Below are positions 48,501 through 62,300 of a stretch of 64,000 bases of DNA, piece by piece. Position 1 is the first letter of the stretch, and every line of letters begins with the position of its first letter. The translations under genes and the position numbers were made by a program. Source of the stretch: Heracleum sosnowskyi (lineage: Eukaryota > Streptophyta > Magnoliopsida > Apiales > Apiaceae); NCBI GenBank assembly GCA_030848705.1, contig JAUIZM010000023.1, forward strand, positions 682,001 through 746,000, written 5' to 3'. The notes beneath the pieces are model-generated. The model was given only the letters and a program-made list of their open reading frames with translations. It did no database searches and was not told the DNA's origin.

Positions 48501-51500
48501 GTATACCTCTGAAGGGATGTATACAAGGAAAACGGGGATAAATTGAAGCGGGTCGTTTTGAGGATATTTTCTCGTAGTTTGACCCTATGGGTTTATAGAA
48601 TTGCAGTAAACTTCATTTGGAGCTGTCCGGACCTGAATTGGAGCAGATACCAGGGGACGCCCGATTACGTATACCTCTTAAGGGATCTATACAAGGAAAA
48701 CGGGGATAAATTGAAGTGGGTCGTTTTGTGGATATTTTCTCGTAGTTTGACCCTATGGGTTTATAGAATTGCAAAAAACTTCATTTGGAGCAGTCCGGGC
48801 CTAAATTGGAGCAGATACCAGGGGACGCCCGATTACGTATACCTCTGAAGGGAGCTATACAAGGAAAACGGGGATAAATTGAAGCGGGTCGTTTTGTGGG
48901 TATTTTCTAGTAGTTTGACCCTATAGGTTTATAGAATTGCAAAAAACTTCATTTGGAGCAGTCCGGGCCTGAATTGGAGCAGATACCAGGGGACGCCCGA
49001 TTACGTATACCTCCTAAGGGAGCTATACAAGGAAAACGGGGATAAATTGAAGCGGGTCGTTTTGAGGATATTTTCTCGTAGTTTGACCCTATGGGTTTAT
49101 AGAATTGCAATAAACTTCATTTGGAGCTGTCCGGACCTGAATTGGAGCAGATACCAGGGGACGCCCGATTACGTATACCTCTTAAGGGATCTATACAAGG
49201 AAAACGGGGATAAATTGAAGTGGGTCGTTTTGTGGGTATTTTCTCATAGTTTGACCCTATGGGTTTATAGAATTGCAAAAAACTTCATTTGGAGCAGTCC
49301 GGGCCTAAATTGGAGCAGATACCAGGGGACGCCCGATTACGTATACCTCTGAAGGGAGCTATACAAGGAAAACGGGGATAAATTGAAGCGGGTCGTTTTG
49401 TGGGTATTTTCTAGTAGTTTGACCCTATAGGTTTATAGAATTGCAAAAAACTTCATTTGGAGCAGTCCGGGCCTGAATTGGAGCAGATACCAGGGGACGC
49501 CCGATTACGTATACCTCCTAAGGGAGCTATACAAGGAAAACGGGGATAAATTGAAGCGGGTCGTTTTGTGGATATTTTCTCGTAGTTTGACCCTATGGGT
49601 TTATAGAATTGCAAAAAACTTCATTTGGAGCAGTCCGGGCTTGAACTGGAGCAGATACCAGGGAACGCCCGATTACGTATACCTCTGAAGGGATGTATAC
49701 AAGGAAAACGGGGATAAATTGAAGCGGGTCGTTTTGAGGATATTTTCTCGTAGTTTGACCCTATGGGTTTATAGAATTGCAGTAAACTTCATTTGGAGCT
49801 GTCCGGACCTGAATTGGAGCAGATACCAGGGGACGCCCGATTACGTATACCTCTTAAGGGATCTATACAAGGAAAACGGGGATAAATTGAAGCGGGTCGT
49901 TTTGAGGATATTTTCTCGTAGTTTGACCCTATGGGTTTATAGAATTGCAGTAAACTTCATTTGGAGCTGTCCGGACCTGAATTGGAGTAGATACCAGGGG
50001 ACGCCCGATTACGTATACCTCTTAAGGGATCTATACATGGAAAACGGGGATAAATTGAAGCGGGTCGTTTTGTGGATATTTTCTCGTAGTTTGACCCTAT
50101 GGGTTTATAGAATTGCAAAAAACTTCATTTGGAGCTGTCTGGACCTGAATTTTAGCAGATATCAGGGGACACCCGATTATGTATACCTCTGAAGGGAGCT
50201 ATACAAGGAAAACGGGGATAAATTGAAGCGGGTCATTTTGTGGATATTTTCTCGTAGTTTGACCCTATGGGTTTATAGAATTGCAAAAAACTTCATTTGG
50301 AGCAGTCCGGGCTTGAACTGGAGCAGATACCAGGGAACGCCCGATTACGTATACCTCTGAAGGGATGTATACAAGGAAAACGGGGATAAATTGAAGCGGG
50401 TCGTTTTGAGGATATTTTCTCGTAGTTTGACCCTATGGGTTTATAGAATTGCAGTAAACTTCATTTGGAGCTGTCCGGTCCTGAATTGGAGCAGATACCA
50501 GGGGACGCCCGATTACGTATACCTCTTAAGGGATCTATACAAGGAAAACGGGGATAAATTGAAGCGGGTCGTTTTGAGGATATTTTCTCGTAGTTTGACC
50601 CTATGGGTTTATAGAATTGCAGTAAACTTTATTTGGAGCTGTCCGGGCCTGAATTGGAGCAGATACCAGGGGACGCCCGATTACGTATACCTCTTAAGGG
50701 ATCTATACAAGAAAAACGGGGATAAATTGAACGGGTCGTTTTGTGGATATTTTCTCGTAGTTTGACCCTATGGGTTTATAGAATTGCAAAAAACTTCATT
50801 TGGAGCAGTCCGGGCCTAAATTCGAGCAGATACCAGGGGACGCCCGATTACGTATACCTCTTAAGGGAGCTATACAAGGAAAACGGGGATAAATTGAAGC
50901 GGGCCGTTTTGTGGGTATTTTCTCGTACTTGGACCCTATGGGTTTATAGAATTGCAAAAAACTTCATTTGGAGCTGTCCGGACCTGAATTGGAGCAGATA
51001 CCAGGGGACGCCCGATTACGTATACCTCTTAAGGGATTTATACAAGGAAAACGGGGATAAATTGAAGCGGGTCGTTTTGAGGATATTTTCTCGTAGTTTG
51101 ACCCTATAGGTTTATAGAATTGCAAAAAACTTCATTTGGAGCAGTCCGGGCCTGAATTGGAGCAGATACCAGGGGACGCCCGATTACGTATACCTCCTAA
51201 GGGAGCTATACAAGGAAAACGGGGATAAATTGAAGCGGGTCGTTTTGTGGATATTTTCTCGTAGTTTGACCCTATGGGTTTATAGAATTGCAAAAAACTT
51301 CTTTTGGAGCTGTCCGGACCTGAATTTGAGCAGATATCAGGGGACACCCGATTACGTATACCTCTGAAGGGAGCTATACAAGGAAAACGGGGATAAATTG
51401 AAGCGGGTCGTTTTGAGGATATTTTCTCGTAGTTTGACCCTATGGGTTTATAGAATTGCAGTAAACTTTATTTGGAGCTGTCCGGACCTGAATTGGAGCA

Positions 51501-51901
51501 GATACCAGGGGACGCCCGATTACGTATACCTCTAAAGGGAGCTATACAAGGAAAACGGGGATAAATTGAAGCGGGTCATTTTGAGGATATTTTCTCGTAG
51601 TTTGACCCTATAGGTTTATAGAATTGCAAAAAACTTCATTTGGAGCAGTCCGGGCCTGAATTGGAGCAGATACCAGGGGACGCCCGTTTACGTATACCTC
51701 CTAAGGGAGCTATACAAGGAAAACGGGGATAAATTGAAGCGGGTCGTTTTGTGGATATTTTCTCGTAGTTTGACCCTATGGGTTTATAGAATTGCAAAAA
51801 ACTTCATTTGGAGCAGTCCGGGCTTGAACTGGAGCAGATACCAGGGAACGCCCGATTACGTATACCTCTGAAGGGATGTATACAAGGAAAACGGGGATAA
51901 A

Positions 51902-54900
51902 TTGAAGCGGGTCGTTTTGAGGATATTTTCTCGTAGTTTGACCCTATGGGTTTATAGAATTGCAGTAAACTTCATTTGGAGCTGTCCAGACCTGAATTGG
52001 AGCAGATACCAGGGGACGCCCGATTACGTATACCTCTTAAGGGATCTATACAAGGAAAACGGGGATAAATTGAAGCGGGTCGTTTTGAGGATATTTTCTC
52101 GTAGTTTGACCCTATGGGTTTATAGAATTGCAGTAAACTTTATTTGGAGCTGTCCGGGCCTGAATTGGAGCAGATACCAGGGGACGCCCGATTACTTATA
52201 CCTCTTAAGGGATCTATACAAGAAAAACGGGGATAAATTGAACGGGTCGTTTTGTGGATATTTTCTCGTAGTTTGACCCTATGGGTTTATAGAATTGCAA
52301 AAAACTTCATTTGGAGCAGTCCGGGCCTAAATTCGAGCAGATACCAGGGGACGCCCGATTACGTATACCTCCTAAGGGAGCTATACAAGGAAAACGGGGA
52401 TAAATTGAAGCGGGCCGTTTTGTGGGTATTTTCTCGTACTTGGACCCTATGGGTTTATAGAATTGCAAAAAACTTCATTTGGAGCTGTCCGGACCTGAAT
52501 TGGAGCAGATACCAGGGGACGCCCGATTACGTATACCTCTTAAGGGATTTATACATGGAAAACGGGGATAAATTGAAGCGGGTCGTTTTGAGGATATTTT
52601 CTCGTAGTTTGACCCTATGGGTTTATAGAATTGCAGTAAACTTTATTTGGAGCTGTCCGGACCTGAATTGGAGCAGATACCAGGGGACGCCCGATTACGT
52701 ATACCTCTAAAGGGAGCTATACAAGGAAAACGGGGATAAATTGAAGCGGGTCGTTTTGAGGATATTTTCTCGTAGTTTGACCCTATAGGTTTATAGAATT
52801 GCAAAAAACTTCATTTGGAGCAGTCCGGGCCTGAATTGGAGCAGATACCAGGGGACGCCCGTTTACGTATACCTCCTAAGGGAGCTATACAAGGAAAACG
52901 GGGATAAATTGAAGCGGGTCGTTTTGTGGATATTTTCTCGTAGTTTGACCCTATGGGTTTATAGAATTGCAAAAAACTTCATTTGGAGCAGTCCGGGCTT
53001 GAACTGGAGCAGATACCAGGGAACACCCGATTACGTATACCTCTGAAGGGATGTATACAAGGAAAACGGGGATAAATTGAAGCGGGCCGTTTTGAGGATA
53101 TTTTCTCGTAGTTTGATCCTATGGGTTTATAGAATTGCAGTAAACTTCATTTGGAGCTGTCCAGACCTGAATTGGAGCAGATACCAGGGGACGCCCGATT
53201 ACGTATACCTCTTAAGGGATCTATACAAGGAAAACGGGGATAAATTGAAGCGGGTCATTTTGAGGATATTTTCTCGTAGTTTGACCCTATGGGTTTATAG
53301 AATTGCAGTAAACTTTATTTGGAGCTGTCCGGGCCTGAATTGGAGCAGATACCAGGGGACGCCCGATTACGTATACCTCTTAAGGGATCTATACAAGAAA
53401 AACGGGGATAAATTGAACGGGTCGTTTTGTGGATATTTTCTCGTAGTTTGACCCTATGGGTTTATAGAATTGCAAAAAACTTCATTTGGAGCAGTCCGGG
53501 CCTAAATTCGAGCAGATACCAGGGGACGCCCGATTACGTATACCTCTTAAGGGAGCTATACAAGGAAAACGGGGATAAATTGAAGCGGGCCGTTTTGTGG
53601 GTATTTTCTCGTACTTGGACCCTATGGGTTTATAGAATTGCAAAAAACTTCATTTGGAGCTGTCCGGACCTGAATTGGAGCAGATACCAGGGGACGCCCG
53701 ATTACGTATACCTCTTAAGGGATTTATACATGGAAAACGGGGATAAATTGAAGCGGGTCGTTTTGTGGATATTTTCTCGTAGTTTGACCCTATGGGTTTA
53801 TAGAATTGCAAAAAACTTCTTTTGGAGCTGTCCGGACCTGAATTTGAGCAGATATCAGGGGACACCCGATTATGTATACCTCTGAAGGGAGCTATACAAG
53901 GAAAACGGGGATAAATTGAAGCGGGTCGTTTTGAGGATATTTTCTCGTAGTTTGACCCTATGGGTTTATAGAATTGCAGTAAACTTTATTTGGAGCTGTC
54001 CGGACCTGAATTGGAGCAGATACCAGGGGACGCCCGATTACGTATACCTCTAAAGGGAGCTATACAAGGAAAACGGGGATAAATTGAAGGGGGTCGTTTT
54101 GAGGATATTTTCTCGTAGTTTGACCCTATGGGTTTATAGAATTGCAGTAAACTTTATTTGGAGCTGTCCGGGCCTGAATTGGAGCAGATACCAGGGGACG
54201 CCCGATTACGTATACCTCTTAAGGGATCTATACAAGAAAAACGGGGATAAATTGAACGGGTCGTTTTGTGGATATTTTCTCGTAGTTTGACCCTATGGGT
54301 TTATAGAATTGCAAAAAACTTCATTTGGAGCAGTCCGGGCCTAAATTCGAGCAGATACCAGGGGACGCCCGATTACGTATACCTCTTAAGGGAGCTATAC
54401 AAGGAAAACGGGGATAAATTGAAGCGGGCCGTTTTGTGGGTATTTTCTCGTACTTGGACCCTATGGGTTTATAGAATTGCAAAAAACTTCATTTGGAGCT
54501 GTCCGGACCTGAATTGGAGCAGATACCAGGGGACGCCCGATTACGTATACCTCTTAAGGGATTTATACATGGAAAACGGGGATAAATTGAAGCCGGTAGT
54601 TTTGAGGATATTTTCTCGTAGTTTGACCCTATGGGTTTATAGAATTGCAGTAAACTTTATTTGGAGCTGTCCGGACCTGAATTGGAGCAGATACCAGGGG
54701 ACGCCCGATTACGTATACCTCTAAAGGGAGCTATACAAGGAAAACGGGGATAAATTGAAGTGGGTCGTTTTGAGGATATTTTCTCGTAGTTTGACCCTAT
54801 AGGTTTATAGAATTGCAAAAAACTTCATTTGGAGCAGTCCGGGCCTGAATTGGAGCAGATACCAGGGGACGCCCGTTTACGTATACCTCCTAAGGGAGCT

Positions 54901-57900
54901 ATACAAGGAAAACGGGGATAAATTGAAGCGGGTCGTTTTGTGGATATTTTCTCGTAGTTTGACCCTATGGGTTTATAGAATTGCAAAAAACTTCATTTGG
55001 AGCAGTCCGGGCTTGAACTGGAGCAGATACCAGGGAACGCCCGATTACGTATACCTCTGAAGGGATGTATACAAGGAAAACGGGGATAAATTGAAGCGGG
55101 CCGTTTTGAGGATATTTTCTCGTAGTTTGACCCTATGGGTTTATAGAATTGCAGTAAACTTCATTTGAAGCTGTCCAGACCTGAATTGGAGCAGATACCA
55201 GGGGACGCCCGATTACGTATACCTCTTAAGGGATCTATACAAGGAAAACGGGGATAAATTGAAGCGGGTCGTTTTGAGGATATTTTCTCGTAGTTTGACC
55301 CTATGGGTTTATAGAATTGCAGTAAACTTTATTTGGAGCTGTCCGGGCCTGAATTGGAGCAGATACCAGGGGACGCCCGATTACGTATACCTCTTAAGGG
55401 ATCTATACAAGGAAAACGGGGATAAATTGAAGCGGGTCGTTTTGAGGATATTTTCTCGTAGTTTGACCCTATGGGTTTATAGAATTGCAGTAAACTTTAT
55501 TTGGAGCTGTCCGGGCCTGAATTGGAGCAGATACCAGGGGACGCCCGATTACTTATACCTCTTAAGGGATCTATACAAGAAAAACGGGGATAAATTGAAC
55601 GGGTCGTTTTGTGGATATTTTCTCGTAGTTTGACCCTATGGGTTTATAGAATTGCAAAAAACTTCATTTGGAGCAGTCCGGGCCTAAATTCGAGCAGATA
55701 CCAGGGGACGCCCGATTACGTATACCTCCTAAGGGAGCTATACAAGGAAAACGGGGATAAATTGAAGCGGGCCGTTTTGTGGGTATTTTCTCGTACTTGG
55801 ACCCTATGGGTTTATAGAATTGCAAAAAACTTCATTTGGAGCTGTCCGGACCTGAATTGGAGCAGATACCAGGGGACGCCCGATTACGTATACCTCTTAA
55901 GGGATTTATACATGGAAAACGGGGATAAATTGAAGCGGGTCGTTTTGAGGATATTTTCTCGTAGTTTGACCCTATGGGTTTATAGAATTGCAGTAAACTT
56001 TATTTGGAGCTGTCCGGACCTGAATTGGAGCAGATACCAGGGGACGCCCGATTACGTATACCTCTAAAGGGAGCTATACAAGGAAAACGGGGATAAATTG
56101 AAGCGGGTCGTTTTGAGGATATTTTCTCGTAGTTTGACCCTATACAGAATTGCAAAAAACTTCATTTGGAGCAGTCCGGGCCTGAATTGGAGCAGATACC
56201 AGGGGACGCCCGTTTACGTATACCTCCTAAGGGAGCTATACAAGGAAAACGGGGATAAATTGAAGCGGGTCGTTTTGTGGATATTTTCTCGTAGTTTGAC
56301 CCTATGGGTTTATAGAATTGCAAAAAACTTCATTTGGAGCAGTCCGGGCTTGAACTGGAGCAGATACCAGGGAACACCCGATTACGTATACCTCTGAAGG
56401 GATGTATACAAGGAAAACGGGGATAAATTGAAGCGGGCCGTTTTGAGGATATTTTCTCGTAGTTTGATCCTATGGGTTTATAGAATTGCAGTAAACTTCA
56501 TTTGGAGCTGTCCAGACCTGAATTGGAGCAGATACCAGGGGACGCCCGATTACGTATACCTCTTAAGGGATCTATACAAGGAAAACGGGGATAAATTGAA
56601 GCGGGTCGTTTTGAGGATATTTTCTCGTAGTTTGACCCTATGGGTTTATAGAATTGCAGTAAACTTTATTTGGAGCTGTCCGGGCCTGAATTGGAGCAGA
56701 TACCAGGGGACGCCCGATTACGTATACCTCTTAAGGGATCTATACAAGAAAAACGGGGATAAATTGAACGGGTCGTTTTGTGGATATTTTCTCGTAGTTT
56801 GACCCTATGGGTTTATAGAATTGCAAAAAACTTCATTTGGAGCAGTCCGGGCCTAAATTCGAGCAGATACCAGGGGACGCCCGATTACGTATACCTCTTA
56901 AGGGAGCTATACAAGGAAAACGGGGATAAATTGAAGCGGGCCGTTTTGTGGGTATTTTCTCGTACTTGGACCCTATGGGTTTATAGAATTGCAAAAAACT
57001 TCATTTGGAGCTGTCCGGACCTGAATTGGAGCAGATACCAGGGGACGCCCGATTACGTATACCTCTTAAGGGATTTATACATGGAAAACGGGGATAAATT
57101 GAAGCGGGTCGTTTTGTGGATATTTTCTCGTAGTTTGACCCTATGGGTTTATAGAATTGCAAAAAACTTCTTTTGGAGCTGTCCGGACCTGAATTTGAGC
57201 AGATATCAGGGGACACCCGATTATGTATACCTCTTAAGGGAGCTATACAAGGAAAACGGGGATAAATTGAAGCGGGCCGTTTTGTGGGTATTTTCTCGTA
57301 CTTGGACCCTATGGGTTTATAGAATTGCAAAAAACTTCATTTGGAGCTGTCCGGACCTGAATTGGAGCAGATACCAGGGGACGCCCGATTACGTATACCT
57401 CTTAAGGGATTTATACATGGAAAACGGGGATAAATTGAAGCCGGTAGTTTTGAGGATATTTTCTCGTAGTTTGACCCTATGGGTTTATAGAATTGCAGTA
57501 AACTTTATTTGGAGCTGTCCGGACCTGAATTGGAGCAGATACCAGGGGACGCCCGATTACGTATACCTCTAAAGGGAGCTATACAAGGAAAACGGGGATA
57601 AATTGAAGTGGGTCGTTTTGAGGATATTTTCTCGTAGTTTGACCCTATAGGTTTATAGAATTGCAAAAAACTTCATTTGGAGCAGTCCGGGCCTGAATTG
57701 GAGCAGATACCAGGGGACGCCCGTTTACGTATACCTCCTAAGGGAGCTATACAAGGAAAACGGGGATAAATTGAAGCGGGTCGTTTTGTGGATATTTTCT
57801 CGTAGTTTGACCCTATGGGTTTATAGAATTGCAAAAAACTTCATTTGGAGCAGTCCGGGCTTGAACTGGAGCAGATACCAGGGAACGCCCGATTACGTAT

Positions 57901-60900
57901 ACCTCTGAAGGGATGTATACAAGGAAAACGGGGATAAATTGAAGCGGGCCGTTTTGAGGATATTTTCTCGTAGTTTGACCCTATGGGTTTATAGAATTGC
58001 AGTAAACTTCATTTGAAGCTGTCCAGACCTGAATTGGAGCAGATACCAGGGGACGCCCGATTACGTATACCTCTTAAGGGATCTATACAAGGAAAACGGG
58101 GATAAATTGAAGCGGGTCGTTTTGAGGATATTTTCTCGTAGTTTGACCCTATGGGTTTATAGAATTGCAGTAAACTTTATTTGGAGCTGTCCGGGCCTGA
58201 ATTGGAGCAGATACCAGGGGACGCCCGATTACGTATACCTCTTAAGGGATCTATACAAGGAAAACGGGGATAAATTGAAGCGGGTCGTTTTGAGGATATT
58301 TTCTCGTAGTTTGACCCTATGGGTTTATAGAATTGCAGTAAACTTTATTTGGAGCTGTCCGGGCCTGAATTGGAGCAGATACCAGGGGACGCCCGATTAC
58401 TTATACCTCTTAAGGGATCTATACAAGAAAAACGGGGATAAATTGAACGGGTCGTTTTGTGGATATTTTCTCGTAGTTTGACCCTATGGGTTTATAGAAT
58501 TGCAAAAAACTTCATTTGGAGCAGTCCGGGCCTAAATTCGAGCAGATACCAGGGGACGCCCGATTACGTATACCTCCTAAGGGAGCTATACAAGGAAAAC
58601 GGGGATAAATTGAAGCGGGCCGTTTTGTGGGTATTTTCTCGTACTTGGACCCTATGGGTTTATAGAATTGCAAAAAACTTCATTTGGAGCTGTCCGGACC
58701 TGAATTGGAGCAGATACCAGGGGACGCCCGATTACGTATACCTCTTAAGGGATTTATACATGGAAAACGGGGATAAATTGAAGCGGGTCGTTTTGAGGAT
58801 ATTTTCTCGTAGTTTGACCCTATGGGTTTATAGAATTGCAGTAAACTTTATTTGGAGCTGTCCGGACCTGAATTGGAGCAGATACCAGGGGACGCCCGAT
58901 TACGTATACCTCTAAAGGGAGCTATACAAGGAAAACGGGGATAAATTGAAGCGGGTCGTTTTGAGGATATTTTCTCGTAGTTTGACCCTATAGGTTTATA
59001 GAATTGCAAAAAACTTCATTTGGAGCAGTCCGGGCCTGAATTGGAGCAGATACCAGGGGACGCCCGTTTACGTATACCTCCTAAGGGAGCTATACAAGGA
59101 AAACGGGGATAAATTGAAGCGGGTCGTTTTGTGGATATTTTCTCGTAGTTTGACCCTATGGGTTTATAGAATTGCAAAAAACTTCATTTGGAGCAGTCCG
59201 GGCTTGAACTGGAGCAGATACCAGGGAACACCCGATTACGTATACCTCTGAAGGGATGTATACAAGGAAAACGGGGATAAATTGAAGCGGGCCGTTTTGA
59301 GGATATTTTCTCGTAGTTTGATCCTATGGGTTTATAGAATTGCAGTAAACTTCATTTGGAGCTGTCCAGACCTGAATTGGAGCAGATACCAGGGGACGCC
59401 CGATTACGTATACCTCTTAAGGGATCTATACAAGGAAAACGGGGATAAATTGAAGCGGGTCGTTTTGAGGATATTTTCTCGTAGTTTGACCCTATGGGTT
59501 TATAGAATTGCAGTAAACTTTATTTGGAGCTGTCCGGGCCTGAATTGGAGCAGATACCAGGGGACGCCCGATTACGTATACCTCTTAAGGGATCTATACA
59601 AGAAAAACGGGGATAAATTGAACGGGTCGTTTTGTGGATATTTTCTCGTAGTTTGACCCTATGGGTTTATAGAATTGCAAAAAACTTCATTTGGAGCAGT
59701 CCGGGCCTAAATTCGAGCAGATACCAGGGGACGCCCGATTACGTATACCTCTTAAGGGAGCTATACAAGGAAAACGGGGATAAATTGAAGCGGGCCGTTT
59801 TGTGGGTATTTTCTCGTACTTGGACCCTATGGGTTTATAGAATTGCAAAAAACTTCATTTGGAGCTGTCCGGACCTGAATTGGAGCAGATACCAGGGGAC
59901 GCCCGATTACGTATACCTCTTAAGGGATTTATACATGGAAAACGGGGATAAATTGAAGCGGGTCGTTTTGTGGATATTTTCTCGTAGTTTGACCCTATGG
60001 GTTTATAGAATTGCAAAAAACTTCTTTTGGAGCTGTCCGGACCTGAATTTGAGCAGATATCAGGGGACACCCGATTATGTATACCTCTGAAGGGAGCTAT
60101 ACAAGGAAAACGGGGATAAATTGAAGCGGGTCGTTTTGAGGATATTTTCTCGTAGTTTGACCCTATGGGTTTATAGAATTGCAGTAAACTTTATTTGGAG
60201 CTGTCCGGACCTGAATTGGAGCAGATACCAGGGGACGCCCGATTACGTATACCTCTAAAGGGAGCTATACAAGGAAAACGGGGATAAATTGAAGGGGGTC
60301 GTTTTGAGGATATTTTCTCGTAGTTTGACCCTATGGGTTTATAGAATTGCAGTAAACTTTATTTGGAGCTGTCCGGGCCTGAATTGGAGCAGATACCAGG
60401 GGACGCCCGATTACGTATACCTCTTAAGGGATCTATACAAGAAAAACGGGGATAAATTGAACGGGTCGTTTTGTGGATATTTTCTCGTAGTTTGACCCTA
60501 TGGGTTTATAGAATTGCAAAAAACTTCATTTGGAGCAGTCCGGGCCTAAATTCGAGCAGATACCAGGGGACGCCCGATTACGTATACCTCTTAAGGGAGC
60601 TATACAAGGAAAACGGGGATAAATTGAAGCGGGCCGTTTTTGTGGGTATTTTCTCGTACTTGGACCCTATGGGTTTATAGAATTGCAAAAAACTTCATTT
60701 GGAGCTGTCCGGACCTGAATTGGAGCAGATACCAGGGGACGCCCGATTACGTATACCTCTTAAGGGATTTATACATGGAAAACGGGGATAAATTGAAGCC
60801 GGTAGTTTTGAGGATATTTTCTCGTAGTTTGACCCTATGGGTTTATAGAATTGCAGTAAACTTTATTTGGAGCTGTCCGGACCTGAATTGGAGCAGATAC

Positions 60901-62300
60901 CAGGGGACGCCCGATTACGTATACCTCTAAAGGGAGCTATACAAGGAAAATGGGGATAAATTGAAGTGGGTCGTTTTGAGGATATTTTCTCGTAGTTTGA
61001 CCCTATAGGTTTATAGAATTGCAAAAAACTTCATTTGCAGCAGTCCGGGCCTGAATTGGAGCAGATACCAGGGGACGCCCGTTTACGTATACCTCCTAAG
61101 GGAGCTATACAAGGAAAACGGGGATAAATTGAAGCGGGTCGTTTTGTGGATATTTTCTCGTAGTTTGACCCTATGGGTTTATAGAATTGCAAAAAACTTC
61201 ATTTGGAGCAGTCCGGGCTTGAACTGGAGCAGATACCAGGGAACGCCCGATTACGTATACCTCTGAAGGGATGTATACAAGGAAAACGGGGATAAATTGA
61301 AGCGGGCCGTTTTGAGGATATTTTCTCGTAGTTTGACCCTATGGGTTTATAGAATTGCAGTAAACTTCATTTGAAGCTGTCCAGACCTGAATTGGAGCAG
61401 ATACCAGGGGACGCCCGATTACGTATACCTCTTAAGGGATCTATACAAGGAAAACGGGGATAAATTGAAGCGGGTCGTTTTGAGGATATTTTCTCGTAGT
61501 TTGACCCTATGGGTTTATAGAATTGCAGTAAACTTTATTTGGAGCTGTCCGGGCCTGAATTGGAGCAGATACCAGGGGAAGCCCGATTACGTATACCTCT
61601 TAAGGGATCTATACAAGAAAAACGGGGATAAATTGACCGGGTCGTTTTGTGGATATTTTCTCGTAGTTTGACCCTATGGGTTTATAGAATTGCAAAAAAC
61701 TTCATTTGGAGCAGTCCGGGCCTAAATTCGAGCAGATACCAGGGGACGCCCGATTACGTATACCTCTTAAGGGAGCTATACAAGGAAAACGGGGATAAAT
61801 TGAAGCGGGCCGTTTTGTGGGTATTTTCTCGTACTTGGACCCTATGGGTTTATAGAATTGCAAAAAACTTCATTTGGAGCTGTCCGGACCTGAATTGGAG
61901 CAGATACCAGGGGACGCCCGATTACGTATACCTCTTAAGGGATTTATACATGGAAAACGGGGATAAATTGAAGCGGGTCGTTTTGTGGATATTTTCTCGT
62001 AGTTTGACCCTATGGGTTTATAGAATTGCAAAAAACTTCTTTTGGAGCTGTCCGGACCTGAATTTGAGCAGATATCAGGGGACACCCGATTATGTATACC
62101 TCTGAAGGGAGCTATACAAGGAAAACGGGGATAAATTGAAGCGGGTCGTTTTGAGGATATTTTCTCGTAGTTTGACCCTATGGGTTTATAGAATTGCAGT
62201 AAACTTTATTTGGAGCTGTCCGGACCTGAATTGGAGCAGATACCAGGGGACGCCCGATTACGTATACCTCTAAAGGGAGCTATACAAGGAAAACGGGGAT
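51902..62300 (+). repeat. Higher-order repeat of about 20 monomers (3357 bp), three copies and a part
   Basis: Copies start near 51902, 55259, 58107 and 61465, with lengths 3357, 2848 and 3358 bp. Rare markers follow this spacing: ATTACTTATA at 52191, 55548 and 58396, and AGCCGGTAGT at 54591, 57439 and 60797. The second copy is about 0.5 kb (three monomers) shorter, the loss lying near 57230, and also has a 6-bp loss near 56145. The third copy has one extra T near 60640. These units carry monomers one base short (AATTGAACGGGTCG), seen for example at 52243, 53415, 54253, 55597, 56765, 58445, 59618 and 60457. Confidence 0.85.
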
